Below are positions 1 through 12,620 of a stretch of DNA of 64,000 bases, piece after piece. The notes under the pieces were generated by a model. It searched no databases. It was not told the origin of the DNA and worked only from the letters and a program-made list of their open reading frames with translations. Made by a program: the position numbers and the translations under genes. Positions within the stretch are counted from its first letter, which is position 1. Each line of letters begins with the position of its first letter. The stretch spans positions 89,886,001 through 89,950,000 of the forward strand of contig CP136891.1 of NCBI GenBank assembly GCA_034359265.1, written 5' to 3'. Source of the stretch: Canna indica. Lineage: Eukaryota > Streptophyta > Magnoliopsida > Zingiberales > Cannaceae.

Positions 1-1
1 T

Positions 2-839
2 CGATGGCAGGAGATTTCTCGGAATGCGGCTAGAAATCGCATGTCGGGAGGAGCAGCGCGTCACACCGGCGGCTCTGTTGCATTTGCAGTGCACGCAAAC
101 CGTATGGTAAGTATATCTTTTAATTATATATTTTATTTGTTATTATGTGTACTAATTAATGTATTTGTTTTGTAAATGTAGACGACGGTGTCGGATGACG
201 GGACTGTCCAGCGACCCTCCCCGATGGCAGTGTTTGAGCGGACTCACCGTCGAGCACATGGGACTGGGGAGTACATCCACAACCGCGCTGCATACATTAT
301 GGTAATTATATATTTGTTTAAATTATTCATTATATATTTATAATTTAAGTTTTATGATAAATATTAAACAAAAAATCAAACTCGAGTAGGAGACCTACAG
401 CCAGACGGTGGTGCAGCGCGGGGGTACCCCCGAGGACTTTGACGCAGCATCGTGGGTCGAGGCCGCAGGTGGCTGGGACCATGGCCGCGTATATGGCTTC
501 GCAGATAGTGGTCATGCGCGAGCCGTACTAGGGCCACTTGGGGCACCGACCCCTCCGGTCGCTGGTGAGCGGCCGTCCACCTCTAGATCCAGTTATGATC
601 ATAGTAACAGAATAAGGACTCTAGAGGAGACGGTCGCGCGTCAGACTGAGATGATGGAGCGCCAGAGTCAGATGATGACAGATATACAATCTATGCTACG
701 CAACATGTCAGGTCATCCCGAAGCAGGCATCTCTTCGGCATCATCTAATCCGTCGTCCTCGAGTCAGTCCACGCCGGTGTACACTCAAGCACTCCAGACC
801 CCGCCATATGATCCAGGCCATCCTCCATCGTCATCGTGA
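2..839 (+). CDS. CACTA-encoded second protein (plant transposase, Transposase_24 / Ptta-En-Spm type), 3' exons
   Basis: Three exons can be read: 2-106 (open to the left), 182-301 and 390-839, joined by small GT-AG introns and all in phase. The protein reads through HTGGSVAF, VFERTHRRAHGTGEYI and GGTPEDFDAASWVEA, the conserved core of the plant Transposase_24 family, then a coiled-coil stretch rich in Met/Gln/Glu (RQTEMMERQSQMM) and a Ser/Pro-rich tail ending at a TGA. It is the TnpA-like DNA-binding partner protein of CACTA elements rather than the catalytic TNP2. No stop interrupts the visible part, unlike the homologous copy at 18733-20449. The 5' exons are outside the window, so completeness is unknown. 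Confidence 0.75.
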
Positions 840-1138
840 GATTTTGTTTATATTGACTTTGTTACTCAGATATTGAACTTGTTTAATTTATATTGACTAT
901 GTTACTCAGATGTTGATACTTCAATTTTACATTTGAATTGTGTTTATACTATCGTGGATAATTATGAATATAAATATAATTGTTTTGATGTATATCTTGG
1001 TGTGTTTGTGATGTGTGAATGAATGTGTATGAGATGTTTGTGATGTGTGTATGAGGGTATGGGTGTGTGAGTTATGTATCAGATAAATGTATCAATGTAT
1101 CAACGGAAATTAGAAATTAGAAATATTTCTGTTTGCAG

Positions 1139-1541
1139 GTATGGGTCATCAGCAACGGCTTTCCCACGGCCGTCCGTGGGAAAGCCGTTGCTAAAAGTGT
1201 ATCGACAACCGTTGCTGATGACCTACAGCAACGGCTTAGCGACGGGTTTTTACTAACGGCTTTGCTACGGACTCGAGGCCGTTGCTATTAATGTTATCAG
1301 CAACGGCTCCGGGTCTGTTGCAAACCCGTTGCTGATAATAGTTTTAGCGACGGCCCGAGCGGCCGTTGCTGATAATGTTTTGAGCGACGGCCCGAGCGGC
1401 CGTTGCTGATCCGTTGCGAAGTCATCAGCAACGCGACTTTCTGTCACGGCGCTATTGCAACGGCTCAGCCGTTGCTGATGCTCTTCAGCAACGGCTCAGC
1501 AACGGCATCAGCCGTTGCTGATGACCATTTTTCTAGTAGTG
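1139..1541. repeat. CACTA subterminal repeat array (GCCGTTGCTGAT, both orientations)
   Basis: About 14 copies of a 9-12 bp word, GCCGTTGCTGAT or its reverse complement ATCAGCAACGGC, lie within 400 bp of the terminus, some as inverted pairs (for example 1147-1196). Such subterminal arrays are the known binding sites for the TnpA-type protein of CACTA elements. The copies are counted by eye. Confidence 0.85.
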
Positions 1542-1556
1542 TTTGGCAACCGTGTG

Positions 1557-2096
1557 TAGGGGTGTCGAGTATCCAGTCTACATCGAACCGAACCGAAAAA
1601 TCGAACCGAATTTTTTGGTTCAGTTCGGTTCAAACGCTGTGGGGTTCGGTTCTTGACCCGAACCAAACCTGATTAATTATTTCGGTTCGGGTCCGGTTTT
1701 CAGATTTTGAGAATCGACCCGAACCGAAAATCGAATACCCATCAAATGTTATTTATTTTTTCGGGTTCGGGTCGGGGATTGGGGGTTCGCTTGGTTCGGC
1801 GCTGTTTGGGTCAGAGATTGGGGACGCGTTAGGTCATTTTCTCCGGTTCGACGCCCTTATAATATTATCTTATTTAATACCAAGTTAATTACTGCACAAG
1901 AATTCGTTAGTATTTCTACGTTTGAGGAAATTACGGTTTTTTCGGATTGAAACCTAACCGAACTGAGCAAATTCGGTTCGGGTTAAATCGGGTTAGGAAT
2001 TGTTCGGTTCGGGTTCGGGTTGAAGATTGAGTTAAAAAAAATTTCGATTTAGTCTTTAATCGATTCGGTTTGGTTCGAACTGAATGGACAGGCCTA
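1557..2096. mobile_element. hAT-type miniature element with GGTTCGG-rich body
   Basis: The stretch starts TAGGGGTGTCGA and ends with the complement of TAGGCCTGTCCA, an imperfect hAT-like TIR. Flanking octamers are ACCGTGTG (1549-1556) and ACCACGCG (2097-2104), matching at 5 of 8 positions with only transitions between them, as expected for an old, methylated 8-bp duplication. The interior is filled with CGGTTCGG/CCGAACC words. No ORF is believable. A second inverted end (complement TAAGGGCGTCGAACC) near 1857 suggests either an internal rearrangement or two stacked elements. Confidence 0.5.
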
Positions 2097-2428
2097 ACCA
2101 CGCGCAACACCCTCTCTTCACCCCTCCAATTATGCCAACTGCTTCCTTTGAGCAACGAGGTGGGGAAGTCGAGTGTCACATTTGCAAAGTATTTGGGGCG
2201 TTTTAGTGAACTGTATATATATGATTTTTCTTAATGATTTGAGTAGTCAGATGAATCTGTTCATTTTTGTAGTATTTATTGTAAATGATTAGCAGATAAA
2301 TGAAGAAATAACATAAATTAATGAGTTATTTCATTTTCGCTCAAAGCGTGCTATAAATTAATAAAGAAATTATAATTGTATTTCCATGGCATGTAGCCAA
2401 ATGAGTTCTACGTGCGCTAAAGATTGTA
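2097..2428. other. Intergenic spacer without gene
   Basis: AT-rich spacer between the hAT-type element and the solo LTR. I see no coding, RNA or repeat feature. It includes the 5-bp duplication TTGTA at 2424-2428 belonging to the LTR that follows. Confidence 0.6.
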
Positions 2429-4330
2429 TGTCGCGCCCCGGCCCCGGGCCCGAGACGCGACGGCGACCCGAACACCGCGCAGCGGAAGGAAAAGCCACGA
2501 GTCCGAATCATAAATCATAATCAAACATATTTAATAATATATATTTACAAAATTCCGAAATCATTAATATCAAAAGACGACAAAATAGGATAAGATACAA
2601 AAAAAATTATCGCCATATCAGAGGTCCAGATCTACATGATGTCTATCAACTATCTACACCTCGATATATAGATCAACAGCTCACCCCTGTAAGTCTGAAG
2701 CAATACAATAGGAGTCAGCGGATGCTGAGTAAGAGAATCACAATATGATCAACAACATGAATAATATGTCAACTAAACAATAAACAACAATATGGCCTAA
2801 GATGCAGTCAAAGACGATAGATGTACAACAAATGCTCCACACCTACTCCTAAACAACGTCGACCAAATCATCGAGCGTATGGACCGTTGGGTAAAAACCC
2901 CGCACTATACCATCCGTAGAGTGGCATCAATCGTCCGCTCCAACGGCGACGCGACTACCCCCACCAAGCAGGTAGCTCGACGGGCGTTGTATCCGACATC
3001 CGCACACCCGAAGGTGCCCAAAGTGACTAGTCAATATCCATACCCTCACCCATGTCTGGAGGGTACCACAATAAAATGGTCCTGGACCGAAGTCCTCTCC
3101 GCGGCCGTAGCCTCTAGGTCGACAACTCAACTCCAATAATATATGCAACAAAGTGTATCACCATAATCAATGGATAACAAATAACATCACCGATATCAAC
3201 AATATAACAACTCCGAATGATGATATGATCAAAAGAATAACACCATAAGTAACAACATAATATCATGCATGACATATCATGATCAAATATCAACATCAAC
3301 AATGTACATCACCATGATCAACAATAACACATGCAATTATATATCTACATGGCATGTCCAACAATAATATGCAACATGAGTTCAACGGAATTGGAAGCAA
3401 TATCAAACAGATCGAGACAAAAGGGTAAACCCGTCATTTCACCCAACAACAATTCATCGACTACCACAGGGATCAAACTCAAGCTCACACTAACCAATTA
3501 CCCCTAAATCACCATTTAAAGTAATATAATATTTTCATATTATTTAATTATTTATCAAATTAAATTAATAAATATTAACCACCAAACAATACTAAAATAT
3601 AGAAAAGACCTACCAAACGGCCTCCGATCAGAAATCCAACACCACCATCGCGTTCAGCACGTGAAAACATGTAACTTTGGTATTCACCTCGACTCGATCC
3701 GACGACTCTACGATCAACTATAAAAATACCTCATAAATTTACAAATCAATTCTATTTCACCTAATACAGCTCTCTTCACTCATTACTATTCATATCCTTC
3801 TACCCAACACCTGTGCCCGACACCCTCACCCGCCTCTGCCCTGCTCGACCCACGCCCCCCCCCTTGCCGCCGGCAATCACTCGCCGCCTTCCCCCGCGGC
3901 CTCCGGCGCCGGTGGGCCGCCGGCAGCGGCAGCGTGCAGCGGCCACCAGGGCCGTGCGGCCCGGCGTCGCGGGCAGCGGCTGGGCTGCCGCGAGCGCCGT
4001 CGGCCCCTCCCTCTCCCTCCGATTCCTATCCCCGTAGCCGATGAACAAGCAAGGGTAATTGACAGAACGAAAGGAGAAAGGTAAGACTCGTACCTCAAGA
4101 TTCCGGCTCCGGCGACGACGCCGACGACGATCCGACCTCCGATTTCTCACCCTCCGACGCCGATTCCACCTCCTCTTCTCGCCCCCTTCTCACGCGACTG
4201 AGCCAGCTCGTATAAGAGCGGGCTATGAGGCGGTGGGGAGGTAAATTTTCAAATACCCCCACCACACACCTCAAAAATTTACAACAAAGCTTTTTTTTTT
4301 TTTAAAAAAAAAAACAAACAGAATATAACA
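2429..4330. mobile_element. Solo LTR A (1.9 kb), same family as 9677-13545
   Basis: The unit begins TGTCGCGCCCC and ends ATATAACA (TG...CA), and is flanked by a perfect 5-bp duplication TTGTA (2424-2428 and 4331-4335). No second LTR, PBS or internal coding region is present, so this is a solo LTR formed by LTR-LTR recombination. It matches the larger unit at 9677-13545 over its start (CAGCGGAAGGAAAA), its middle (2690-3130) and its GC-rich 3' part (3800-4230). ORFs in the GC-rich part are frame shadows. I cannot name the retrotransposon lineage; LTRs this long suggest a large Gypsy type, which is inference. Confidence 0.8.
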
Positions 4331-4335
4331 TTGTA

Positions 4336-5374
4336 GGTCAACAAGGTAATTAACAGTTGACGAGGAACCTGATATATACTTGGTGTGAAAAGAAAACAAT
4401 TGAAGAATCAAGAAAAGTTGTACTAGCTTTGCTTAATTGTTCAAATTTGGCATAGTTAAGATGCATGCTTACATGCTCTGTTCCCTGAAAAAAAGGCTTC
4501 ATAGCCGATTTCTTTATTTGATTCTCTCATAGTCTCATGCATGCTTTTGGGCATTCTTTGTCTCCCATCATATGTTATATTCTTCGATCTATGGTATTAT
4601 ATATGCACACCGAATAATAAGATACTATCTAATTTTCTATTTCATTTTTTATCCAATCTAATAAACTAAAATACCATCAATTAATTACCAACATGAGCTG
4701 GACTCTATTCTAAATTTTCGGCTGTCATTTTATTATATAAAAAAACGAAGATTCCTAATATACTAATTAACAGATGCTTCTTCCTACTTTAGTGCTGTTG
4801 CCAGATCATTTACATTCATCTTTTTTGTTTTAGCCTTACGCTTTTAGCAAGAAATGATATATATACCTTTAAAAGAAAACTTCTACTATATATGATTAAT
4901 TCTTTTTTGGTACTATTCTTTTAGCCTTACGCTTTTAGCAAGAAATGATATAGAATGAATATTTCCCGATATATTCCCATATATTCTTAGTTTCTTACAA
5001 AGGCATCTTGATATCTCTCATTTTTGTTTTTAGCTTTCAAACAGATACATGCTTTTTTTTTGGTTTTTAGCTAAGGGTTTCTCTTTTGATATCTGTTAAG
5101 ATTTAAGAGAGGACCTATATAGTTCAAAAATATTAAAATGACTGATATACAATATTTGTTTAAAAGGATTAAAATAATTTAAAGAAATTGAAATTTTATT
5201 GTAACGGCATTTTTAATTTGAGAATAATTTTGAATCAACAACGTAGTTAATTTACATTTCATTTATGGACCATGCCAAAAAACAACTTGATGCAAAATTA
5301 ATGTTCCCTCTTTATTTCCATCCATAATTGATTTGATTTTGTGCTGATAGTTTTACTAATATAACAACAGGAAT
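4336..5374. other. Intergenic AT-rich spacer with a short direct repeat
   Basis: No gene seen. The word TTAGCCTTACGCTTTTAGCA followed by AGAAATGATATA occurs twice, near 4831 and 4921, a ~90-bp-spaced direct repeat. The rest is unremarkable AT-rich sequence. Confidence 0.5.
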
Positions 5375-6062
5375 TTTTTAAAATCGGAATAATTTTATTA
5401 AAAATTTCCTAAATTTGAATATACATGCTAAAATTATCACATCTAGAATCAAATTTTTATAATACCCATTCCGCCCCCTACAAAAGTCCAAAAAAATTTG
5501 GACCAAAAATTTCGAAAATATTGGATACTTTTATTCAAAGTATATAACACTAAATTTAAATTAAAAAATATTTTTAAAAGACATCATAAAATCTCCAAAA
5601 AAATTATAAAAAAAATGTTCACTAATTTAAAATTTTTGTAATTTTTTAAGGATTTTAAGATGCATTTTCACGTAGTTCTAAAATTTTTGAAAGTGATTAT
5701 TTAACTATAAAAATGCATCAAAAAATTATCAAAAAAATCTAAATTAGTGAATAATTTTTTTGGTGATTTTTTAAAGAGATTTTAGGATGCATTTTCAAAA
5801 AAAAAAAAATTTAAATTAAATGTTATATATTTTGGATAAAAATCTGTAATATTTTTGAGATTTTGAGTCTAATTTTTTTTAGAGCTCTGAAATTTCTTTT
5901 TATTATAAAAAATATATTTCATCATTTTCAATTTTTTTTAAAAAAAATTTATAATGCTTTATAGACTTTTGATGATGAGACAGAATGGGTATTATCGTAA
6001 CTTGATTTGGGTTGAGCAAATTCCAATAAAACTGTTCCTATTTTGAGAAATTTTGACAACTA
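5375..6062. mobile_element. MITE-like long inverted-repeat element
   Basis: The flanks are inverted copies of one another: GGAATAATTTTATT...ATAATACCCATTC (about 5389-5473) pairs with the complement of GAATGGGTATTAT...AATAAAACTGTTCC (about 5984-6043). The imperfect arms run over more than 80 bp around a very AT-rich centre. Long imperfect arms suggest a non-autonomous Mutator-like element. I could not fix the exact ends or a 9-bp duplication. Confidence 0.45.
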
Positions 6063-7228
6063 GTCTCAGTTATGATCCTTTCTATTTTTATGATGTGCGT
6101 CAGACCTCGTCGGATATTTATATGGAAAAGAGATTCCAGAATCTCATATCAGCTTGAATGATTGCCGGATCATCTTGTTTCTCCACCACACGCGGCGGTC
6201 TAAAGGTAAGGCCTTTTCGTTCCACTAAACAACTTGTTGCGCCATTCTTTTTTTTCTTCGTCGAGAAAAGTTTTCTCCGTTTGACAGTCATATAAATTTT
6301 GAGATCGGTGCTCACTTTGATGTTTCATGCATATCTTGGATTCTTGCTGCTGCTGCTGTTCTCGATCACTCTGTTCTTTGAGCACACAGAACAGAGCTCT
6401 CCCGTTTAAAAGATTGTCCTAGGTAAAATTAAAGTAAGCGTTATCATTCTTCTACTTTAGGACTAATGATGATTTTGTTTTTATACACTATGTACAGAAG
6501 GACTTTTCTTTCAAGTTCTTTCTTTGGGATTTTTTGGGTCATACATGTATATAATCTACACTTTTTTTTTGAAAAAGATCGTTGTATTCAATTCATGAGT
6601 AAGTATATAATCTACACTTGTTTATTTCTTGAGCCGTTCACCGAAGTTCTTTCCTCAGTAATAATATCAAGTAAGTTGCATTATCTTTTTCATCTTCCTA
6701 TCTGTTCTACAATTATATACAATGATGTATTTCCTGAATAATAATTAATCCGGGGGTAATTAAGTTGCATTATCTTTACTGTCTTCCTATCTTTTTACAA
6801 TTACAATAATGATTGATCGGATCTGATCTCAGCATCGACTGATCCAATTAAACTTTCTTACAAATGATGGATATGATATATATACTTCTTTTAGGCGATA
6901 GTGGGAAATATCATGATTTTCATTAAAAAAAGCTCATGAATAAACCATTTTATTAAAAAAAATATGAGAAGAATATATATTAGTCAAATTTCTAGTTCTA
7001 CGTAGGACTCAACTGGATGACCATGATTTAAGTGAAGACAGAGAATCGAACAAAACTGGGGGGAAAATGAGTATTCATATATATTTTAATTATTTTTGTA
7101 TTTGACTGAACAATATGAACGAAAGGAAGGAGTTAAAGCGTTTGAATTATTTTTATTATTAGTCCTGTTATATTTGCCTAACCTTCTAAACTTGGCTTAT
7201 TTATAGGATTGGTTCAAAAGAAGCAATC
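6063..7228 (+). other. Upstream region of the ENT gene (promoter / possible 5' UTR)
   Basis: AT-rich, without a believable ORF. A moderately GC-rich patch near 6110-6210 ends in a good donor (TCTAAAG|GTAAGG) and an acceptor-like TTTATAG occurs at about 7206 just before the ENT start codon, so a non-coding first exon with a ~1-kb intron is possible. That is inference; no transcript evidence is available from sequence alone. Confidence 0.35.
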
Positions 7229-7816
7229 ATGAGTTATCACACTGAAAGTTCTCAAGTCCTTGAAAACAAGGTTCTTTCATAATTACATTACTCTGTTATT
7301 TTCTGTGATGAATCATGATTTTGTTTTAGGAAATAATACTAAATCTCGTAAATTAAACAGGGGAAATTTTATGCAACATTTATAAGCTGGATGCTAGGTA
7401 ATGGATCCCTTTTTGCGTGGAATAGCATGCTGACAATTCAGGATTACTACGTTTATCTTTTTCCGGTATGTAATTTTCCTTGTCTCAGGATAAGCATGCT
7501 CTTCAATTTATAATTATATTAAACAGGGGAATTTTTATCCTATATTTTTTGCGTTTGAGCAATTCGTATGTCAAATTAATTGTTTCTTTTGTTTTCAGAG
7601 GTACCATCCAACTCGAGTGCTAACTCTTGTCTACCAACCATTTGCCCTGGGAACAACTGCTATACTGGCATACAATGAAGCAAAGCTTAATACAAGGCGC
7701 CGCAACATGTTTGGATATATATTGTTCTCCATAAGTACACTTGCTCTGGTTGTGGTCAGTATCAAGATCAGTTTTTGTAATTATCGTCTGTACTGATCTC
7801 CAACTTAATTTTGTTT

Positions 7817-7853
<37 letters not shown>

Positions 7854-9513
7854 GTGTGTCAATATATTAACTGCGTGCATAAATCTGCTTTTCCACAGTT
7901 GGACCTTGCAACATCAGGTAAAGGTGGCCTGGGAGCCTTCATTGGTGTATGTATACTAAGTGCAGCATTTGGTACTTCTGATGGTTATGTTCAAGGAGGA
8001 ATGGTTGGGGATTTATCTTTAATGTGCCCAGAATTCATTCAAGTAAGCTACTAAAATCTATTTTATATTATTCACTTTCCAGGAAGCGTCCTATTAATTA
8101 GTAGGATTTCTCATTTCATTAGGAGCATAAAAAAAACACACCACATCCTCTTCAAGTAATTAAAATTTTCTTGCCAACAAATTAATTTATGCAGTCTTTC
8201 ATGGCTGGGCTAGCAGCTTCTGGGACTCTCACTTCTGCACTGAGATTAATTACAAAAGCAGCCTTTGAAAATTCTCAAGACGGTCTGCGGAAAGGAGCAA
8301 GTATGAAAAACAACAAATGCTTGCATGTCTGATGAATTAATGTACGAAAAACATCAATTATACATGCATGATGCTTCAGTCATAGGGATGACGCTAGTGT
8401 CATGCATGTATAGTTAATGTGGATGAACTGATCGATCATATTTAATCTAATTATTATTTGAATTTCTCCCTGCAGTAATGTTCTTTGCAATTTCAGCATT
8501 CTTTGAGCTGCTTTGTGTTTTTCTGTACGCCTTTGTCTTTCCTAAAATACCAATTGTCAAGTACTATCGAGCAAAAGCAGCTTCTGAAGGATCGCTGACC
8601 GTTGCTGCTGACCTTGCTGCTGTTGGTATTCAAGCCTCATCAAACAGTGGAGTAAGATATATATACATTCGATTGCTGATATATATATATATATAGTTTT
8701 GGATTCATCTTAATTAGTTAATTGTAAACATGTCGCAGTCGGTGGAGGATCCAAAACATCTAGAGCGTTTGACTAACAAAGAGTTATTAGCTCAAAACGT
8801 CGATTACGCAGTTGATCTTTTCTTGATATACGTCTTGACATTGTCAATTTTCCCTGGATTCCTATCTGAGGACACAGGTTCGCATAGCTTAGGATCATGG
8901 TAAGCTAGCAGCCTAGCATATATATATACTTTCCATTAATGTTTAAACTAATTACGTACGTACGTATATATAACGTGTCGATCTATATATATATATATCG
9001 CTCACTGACACTGTACATCATTCAGGTACGCGCTTGTTCTAATTGCCATGTATAATGTGTGGGATCTCATCGGTAGATATGTGCCGCTAATCGATTCTAT
9101 CAAGTTGACATCGAGGAAAGGCATCATGGCAGCGACTCTATCACGCTTCCTACTAATTCCAGCATTTTACTTCACTGCCAATTATGGAGAACAAGGTTGG
9201 ATGATCATGCTGACATCGTTCTTAGGGCTTACTAATGGTTATCTTACTGTATGCGTTCTTACGGAAGCCCCTAAAGGATACAAGGTAATTTGTAGCATAT
9301 ATCGATCGTTTTTTCTCTTTGTTACTAGAAACTTAAAAGTATATATATCTTATATACCTATTTCGTTATTTTAATTAATTATTTTCCTCGTATGGTACAA
9401 TTCAGGGACCAGAGCAAAATGCGTTGGGGAATTTGCTAGTAGCCTTTCTCATAGCAGGTTTATTCTCAGGTGTTGCACTTGATTGGCTATGGCTAATTGG
9501 CAAAGGCTGGTAG
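7229..9513 (+). CDS. Equilibrative nucleoside transporter (ENT family, SLC29-like), 9 exons, 418 aa
   Basis: Integral membrane carrier that moves nucleosides across the plasma membrane or tonoplast (family knowledge). Exons: 7229-7270, 7361-7465, 7599-7754, 7899-8042, 8195-8300, 8476-8651, 8739-8899, 9026-9284, 9406-9513; all introns are GT-AG and the 1257-nt CDS stays in frame to TAG. Typical plant ENT signatures are visible: GNGSLFAWNSMLTIQDYY near residue 16-33 (TM1), YHPTRVLTLVYQPFALGT (TM2), FGTSDGYVQGGMVGDLS (TM4), a hydrophilic central loop (KYYRAKAASEGSL...SVEDPKHLERL) between the N- and C-terminal halves, and the C-terminal NGYLTVCVLTEAPKGYKGPE plus a last hydrophobic helix ending LDWLWLIGKGW. 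Length fits the family (about 415-420 aa). The ATG is the first in frame and gives the usual short cytosolic N-terminus. It resembles the ENT3-like plant clade, but I do not assign a number. Confidence 0.93.
7819..7850. repeat. (CT)n microsatellite in ENT intron 3
   Basis: About 16 uninterrupted CT units just 5' of the intron 3 acceptor. It lies in intron and does not affect coding phase. Confidence 0.9.
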
Positions 9514-9676
9514 TACTGCAATTTGTGCTATTACTTCAGACATTTGCTAGCTTCAACAGTACTTTAATGTGTATTGATACATGAAGGGTGTTTATTTTTT
9601 TTAAAGTTAAAGGTACTTTTGAATATTGCATGTACGTGCTTTCTATATCAATATAATACAGTCTATATAGGTTGCC
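9514..9676 (+). other. ENT 3' flank and LTR target duplication
   Basis: Short AT-rich sequence after the ENT stop codon, presumably the 3' UTR. It ends with TTGCC (9672-9676), the left target duplication of solo LTR B, so that LTR was inserted about 160 bp downstream of the coding region. Confidence 0.6.
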
Positions 9677-10499
9677 TGTCACGCCCCAGTTCGGGTCCAC
9701 CCCCACGCCCCGAGGCGGGCCCGTTTCGACGCGCGACAGTGGGCGACTCGAAACCCACACAGCGGAAGGAAAACCATGAATCAACATAACATAAAATAAA
9801 ACAATAACATTAAAACCAACAATTACAACTTATATGACTGATCAAATACAATTACCCCAAATATACAAAAGCAGCCGCCATCAGAGCTCCACATCTACGA
9901 CTGACTACTAGATGTCTAAAAACTACCTACACCTCGATCTACAGATCGACCGCTCTCCCCTGCAAGTCTGAAGCAATAATAACAGGAATCAGCGAAAATG
10001 CTGAGTAGGAGAATCACAATATGATCAACAACATGAATAAGATGTCAACTCAACAATGCATAACAACATGGCCTAAGATGCAGTCAAAGGCGATGAACAC
10101 AACAAATACACCTCACCTACTCCTAAACAACATCAACTGAATCATCGAGCGTGTGGACCATTGGGTAAAAACCCCACACTCTACCACCCGTAGAGTGGCA
10201 TCAACCGTCCGCTCCAACGGTGACGCGACTACCCCCACCAAGCAGGTAGCCTGATGGACGGCGGATCCGACGTCCGCGCGACTACCCCTACCAAGCAGGT
10301 AGCCCAATGGACGGCGTATCCGACATCCCTACACCCGAAGGTGCCCAAAGTGACTAGTCAATATTCATACCCTCTCCTATGTCTGGAGGGTACCGCACTA
10401 AAATGGTCCGGGACCGAAGTCCTCTCCGAGGCGTAGCCTCCAGATCGACATCAACCATGCAACTCGACTCCAAGAGTGCAACAAGGTATATCACCATGA

Positions 10500-10760
10500 T
10501 CAACAACATAGCAACAACTCCAAGTGATTATGACATGATCAACATGCTACTAACATAACAACATCATGATCAACAATATAACAACTCCAATTAATTATGA
10601 CATGATCAACAGGATAAGAACATGATCAACAAGTAAACAACAACTCCAAGTGATTATGACATGATCAACATGCTACTAGCACAACATCATCATGATCAAC
10701 ATTATAACAACTCCAATTAATTATGACATGATCAACAGGATAACAACATGCTCAACAAAT
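10500..10760. repeat. Tandem array, ~127-bp unit, in solo LTR B
   Basis: The phrase AACTCCAAGTGATTATGACA recurs at about 10515 and 10642, and the related AACTCCAATTAATTATGACA occurs between and after, so each 127-bp unit is made of two diverged half-units of about 64 bp, all rich in ATGATCAACA. Confidence 0.75.
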
Positions 10761-10999
10761 ATACAACACCACATATATCAACATGATACTAGGCATACAG
10801 TGACTAATCCAATGCACCTTTGGATTAACACAACATACTATTATCAAGAATAAACACCAATATGCAACAATAAAATGCAACACATGCAATTTCTCTACAT
10901 GTCATGTCCAACGATAATATGCAACAGGAGATCAATAATTTCAAGAAACAAACCAAACAACAGAAGCAAAGGTATTTTCGAAGTTATCTCCGACAACAA

Positions 11000-11370
11000 A
11001 TCAACAACAGACTTGCAGGCTCAACTCATGCTCAACCCACTCTCCAAACACCCATGATCAACCAACTCACTCTCCAAACCCCATGCTCAACTCATTCTCC
11101 AAACAACGACAAATCAACAACAAGCATGGAACAACAGACTTGCAGGCTCAACTCATGCTCAACCCACTCTCCAAACACCCATGATCAACCAACTCACTCT
11201 CCAAACCCCATGCAACTCATTCTCCAAACAACGACAAATCAACAACAAGCATGGAACAACAAACTTGCAGGCTCAACTCATGCTCAACCCACTCTCCAAA
11301 CACCCATGATCAACCAACTCACTCTCCAAACACTCATGATCAACCAACTCACTCTCCAAACCACAATTAT
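11000..11370. repeat. Tandem array, ~126-bp unit, three copies, in solo LTR B
   Basis: CTTGCAGGCTCAACTCATGC begins copies at about 11012, 11139 and 11264, with a smaller internal unit CCAACTCACTCTCCAAAC. The array happens to be open in frame, giving a repetitive 162-codon ORF that is not a gene. Confidence 0.8.
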
Positions 11371-11499
11371 TTCACACCAATCAATCGACTAAATTCTCAA
11401 ATTAATAATTTACTATTATTTGAACACCTCGACAACCTCAACCACTAACCAACTGAAAGAACAACCTAATAATGCTTTCTCGAAAAACTAACCCCACCA

Positions 11500-12620
11500 C
11501 CGCGTTCAGCACGCGAAAACGATCAAGATTGCTATTCACCTCAACTTCAACCGACAACTCAGAGCCCACCAACTAAATTAATTTCAAATACAACTATCAA
11601 TCACTTACTCAACAACAACAAAATATCAAAATCGTATCAAACAATATCCAATCTGAAATCCGACACCACCATCGCGTTCAGCACGCGAAAATGAACGAGA
11701 TTACTATTCACCTCAACTTCAACCGACAACTCGAGATCCACCAAATAAATTAATTTCAAACATAACTATCACCCACTTACTCAACAACAACATAATACCG
11801 AAATATATCAAAATCACACCAAATGATCTCCAATCTGAAATCCAACATCACCATCGCGTTCAACACGCGAAAATGATCGAGATTACTATTCACCTCAACT
11901 TCAACCGACAACTCGAGATCCACCAAATTAAATTAATTTCAAACATAACTATATCACTAATTTACTAAACAACATCAATACTAAAATATATCAAAATCAC
12001 ACCAAATGATCTCCAATCTGAAATCCGACATCACCATCGCGTTCAGCACGCGAAAATGATCGAGATTACTATTCATCTCAACTTCAATAAACAACTCGGG
12101 ACCCACCAACTAAATTAATTTCAAACACAACTATCAATCACTTACTCAACAACAACAAAATATCAAAATCATATCAAACGATCTTCAATCTGAAATCCGA
12201 CACCACCATCGCGTTCAACACGCGAAAATGATCGAGATTACTATTCACCTCAACTTCAACCGACAACTCGAGATCCACCAAATTAATTAATTTCAAACAT
12301 AGTTATATCATTCAATTACTAAACAATTGCAAAATATTAAAATATATCAAAATCATATCAATCGATCTCCAATCTGAAATCCGACACCACCATCGCGTTC
12401 AGCACGCGAAAATCATCAAGATTCCTATTCATCTCAACTTCAATAGATAACTCGGGGCCCACCAACTAAATTAATTTCAAACATAATTCTCACCCACTCA
12501 TTAAACACAGTAGAATACTGAAATGATATCAAAATCATACCAAACGATCTCCAATCAGGAATCCGACACCACTATCGCTTTCAGCACACGAAAATCTACA
12601 ATTTTAGTATTCACCTCGAC
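11500..12620. repeat. Tandem array, ~172-184 bp unit, seven copies, in solo LTR B
   Basis: The marker CATCGCGTTCAGCACGCGAA (with variants) occurs at about 11501, 11673, 11855, 12038, 12210, 12394 and 12575, giving spacings of 172, 182, 183, 172, 184 and 181 bp. Solo LTR A has just one such unit (about 3648), so the array grew after the two LTR lineages split. Confidence 0.88.

Larger units (their letters stand above)
1..1541 (+). mobile_element. CACTA (En/Spm) DNA transposon, right-hand part
   Basis: The window opens inside a CACTA-type element. Its right end is TTCTAGTAGTG at 1531-1541, the reverse complement of a CACTACTAGAA terminus, and the same end closes the second CACTA element at 21090. 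Inside are three exons of a Transposase_24-type protein and then a subterminal repeat block. 840-1138 is AT-rich 3' sequence without a gene. The left end lies outside the window, so the target duplication cannot be tested. Seen: terminus, repeats, exons. Family assignment is from known CACTA architecture. Confidence 0.85.

Noticed and set aside
3800..4244. Overlapping Arg/Pro-rich frames on both strands in solo LTR A
   Set aside because: GC-rich LTR sequence; frames are mirror shadows without any recognisable domain.
6466..6741. 91-codon frame upstream of ENT
   Set aside because: Phe/Ile/Tyr-rich product of AT-rich DNA with no domain and no homologous pattern; probably promoter or 5' intron sequence.
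10904..11392. 162-codon repetitive open frame
   Set aside because: It is the translation of the ~126-bp tandem array; repeats lacking stops give such frames by chance.
11500..12620. CRISPR-like regularly spaced repeats
   Set aside because: Plant nuclear DNA, ~180-bp units similar along their whole length, no short repeat/unique spacer structure; it is a tandem array in an LTR.
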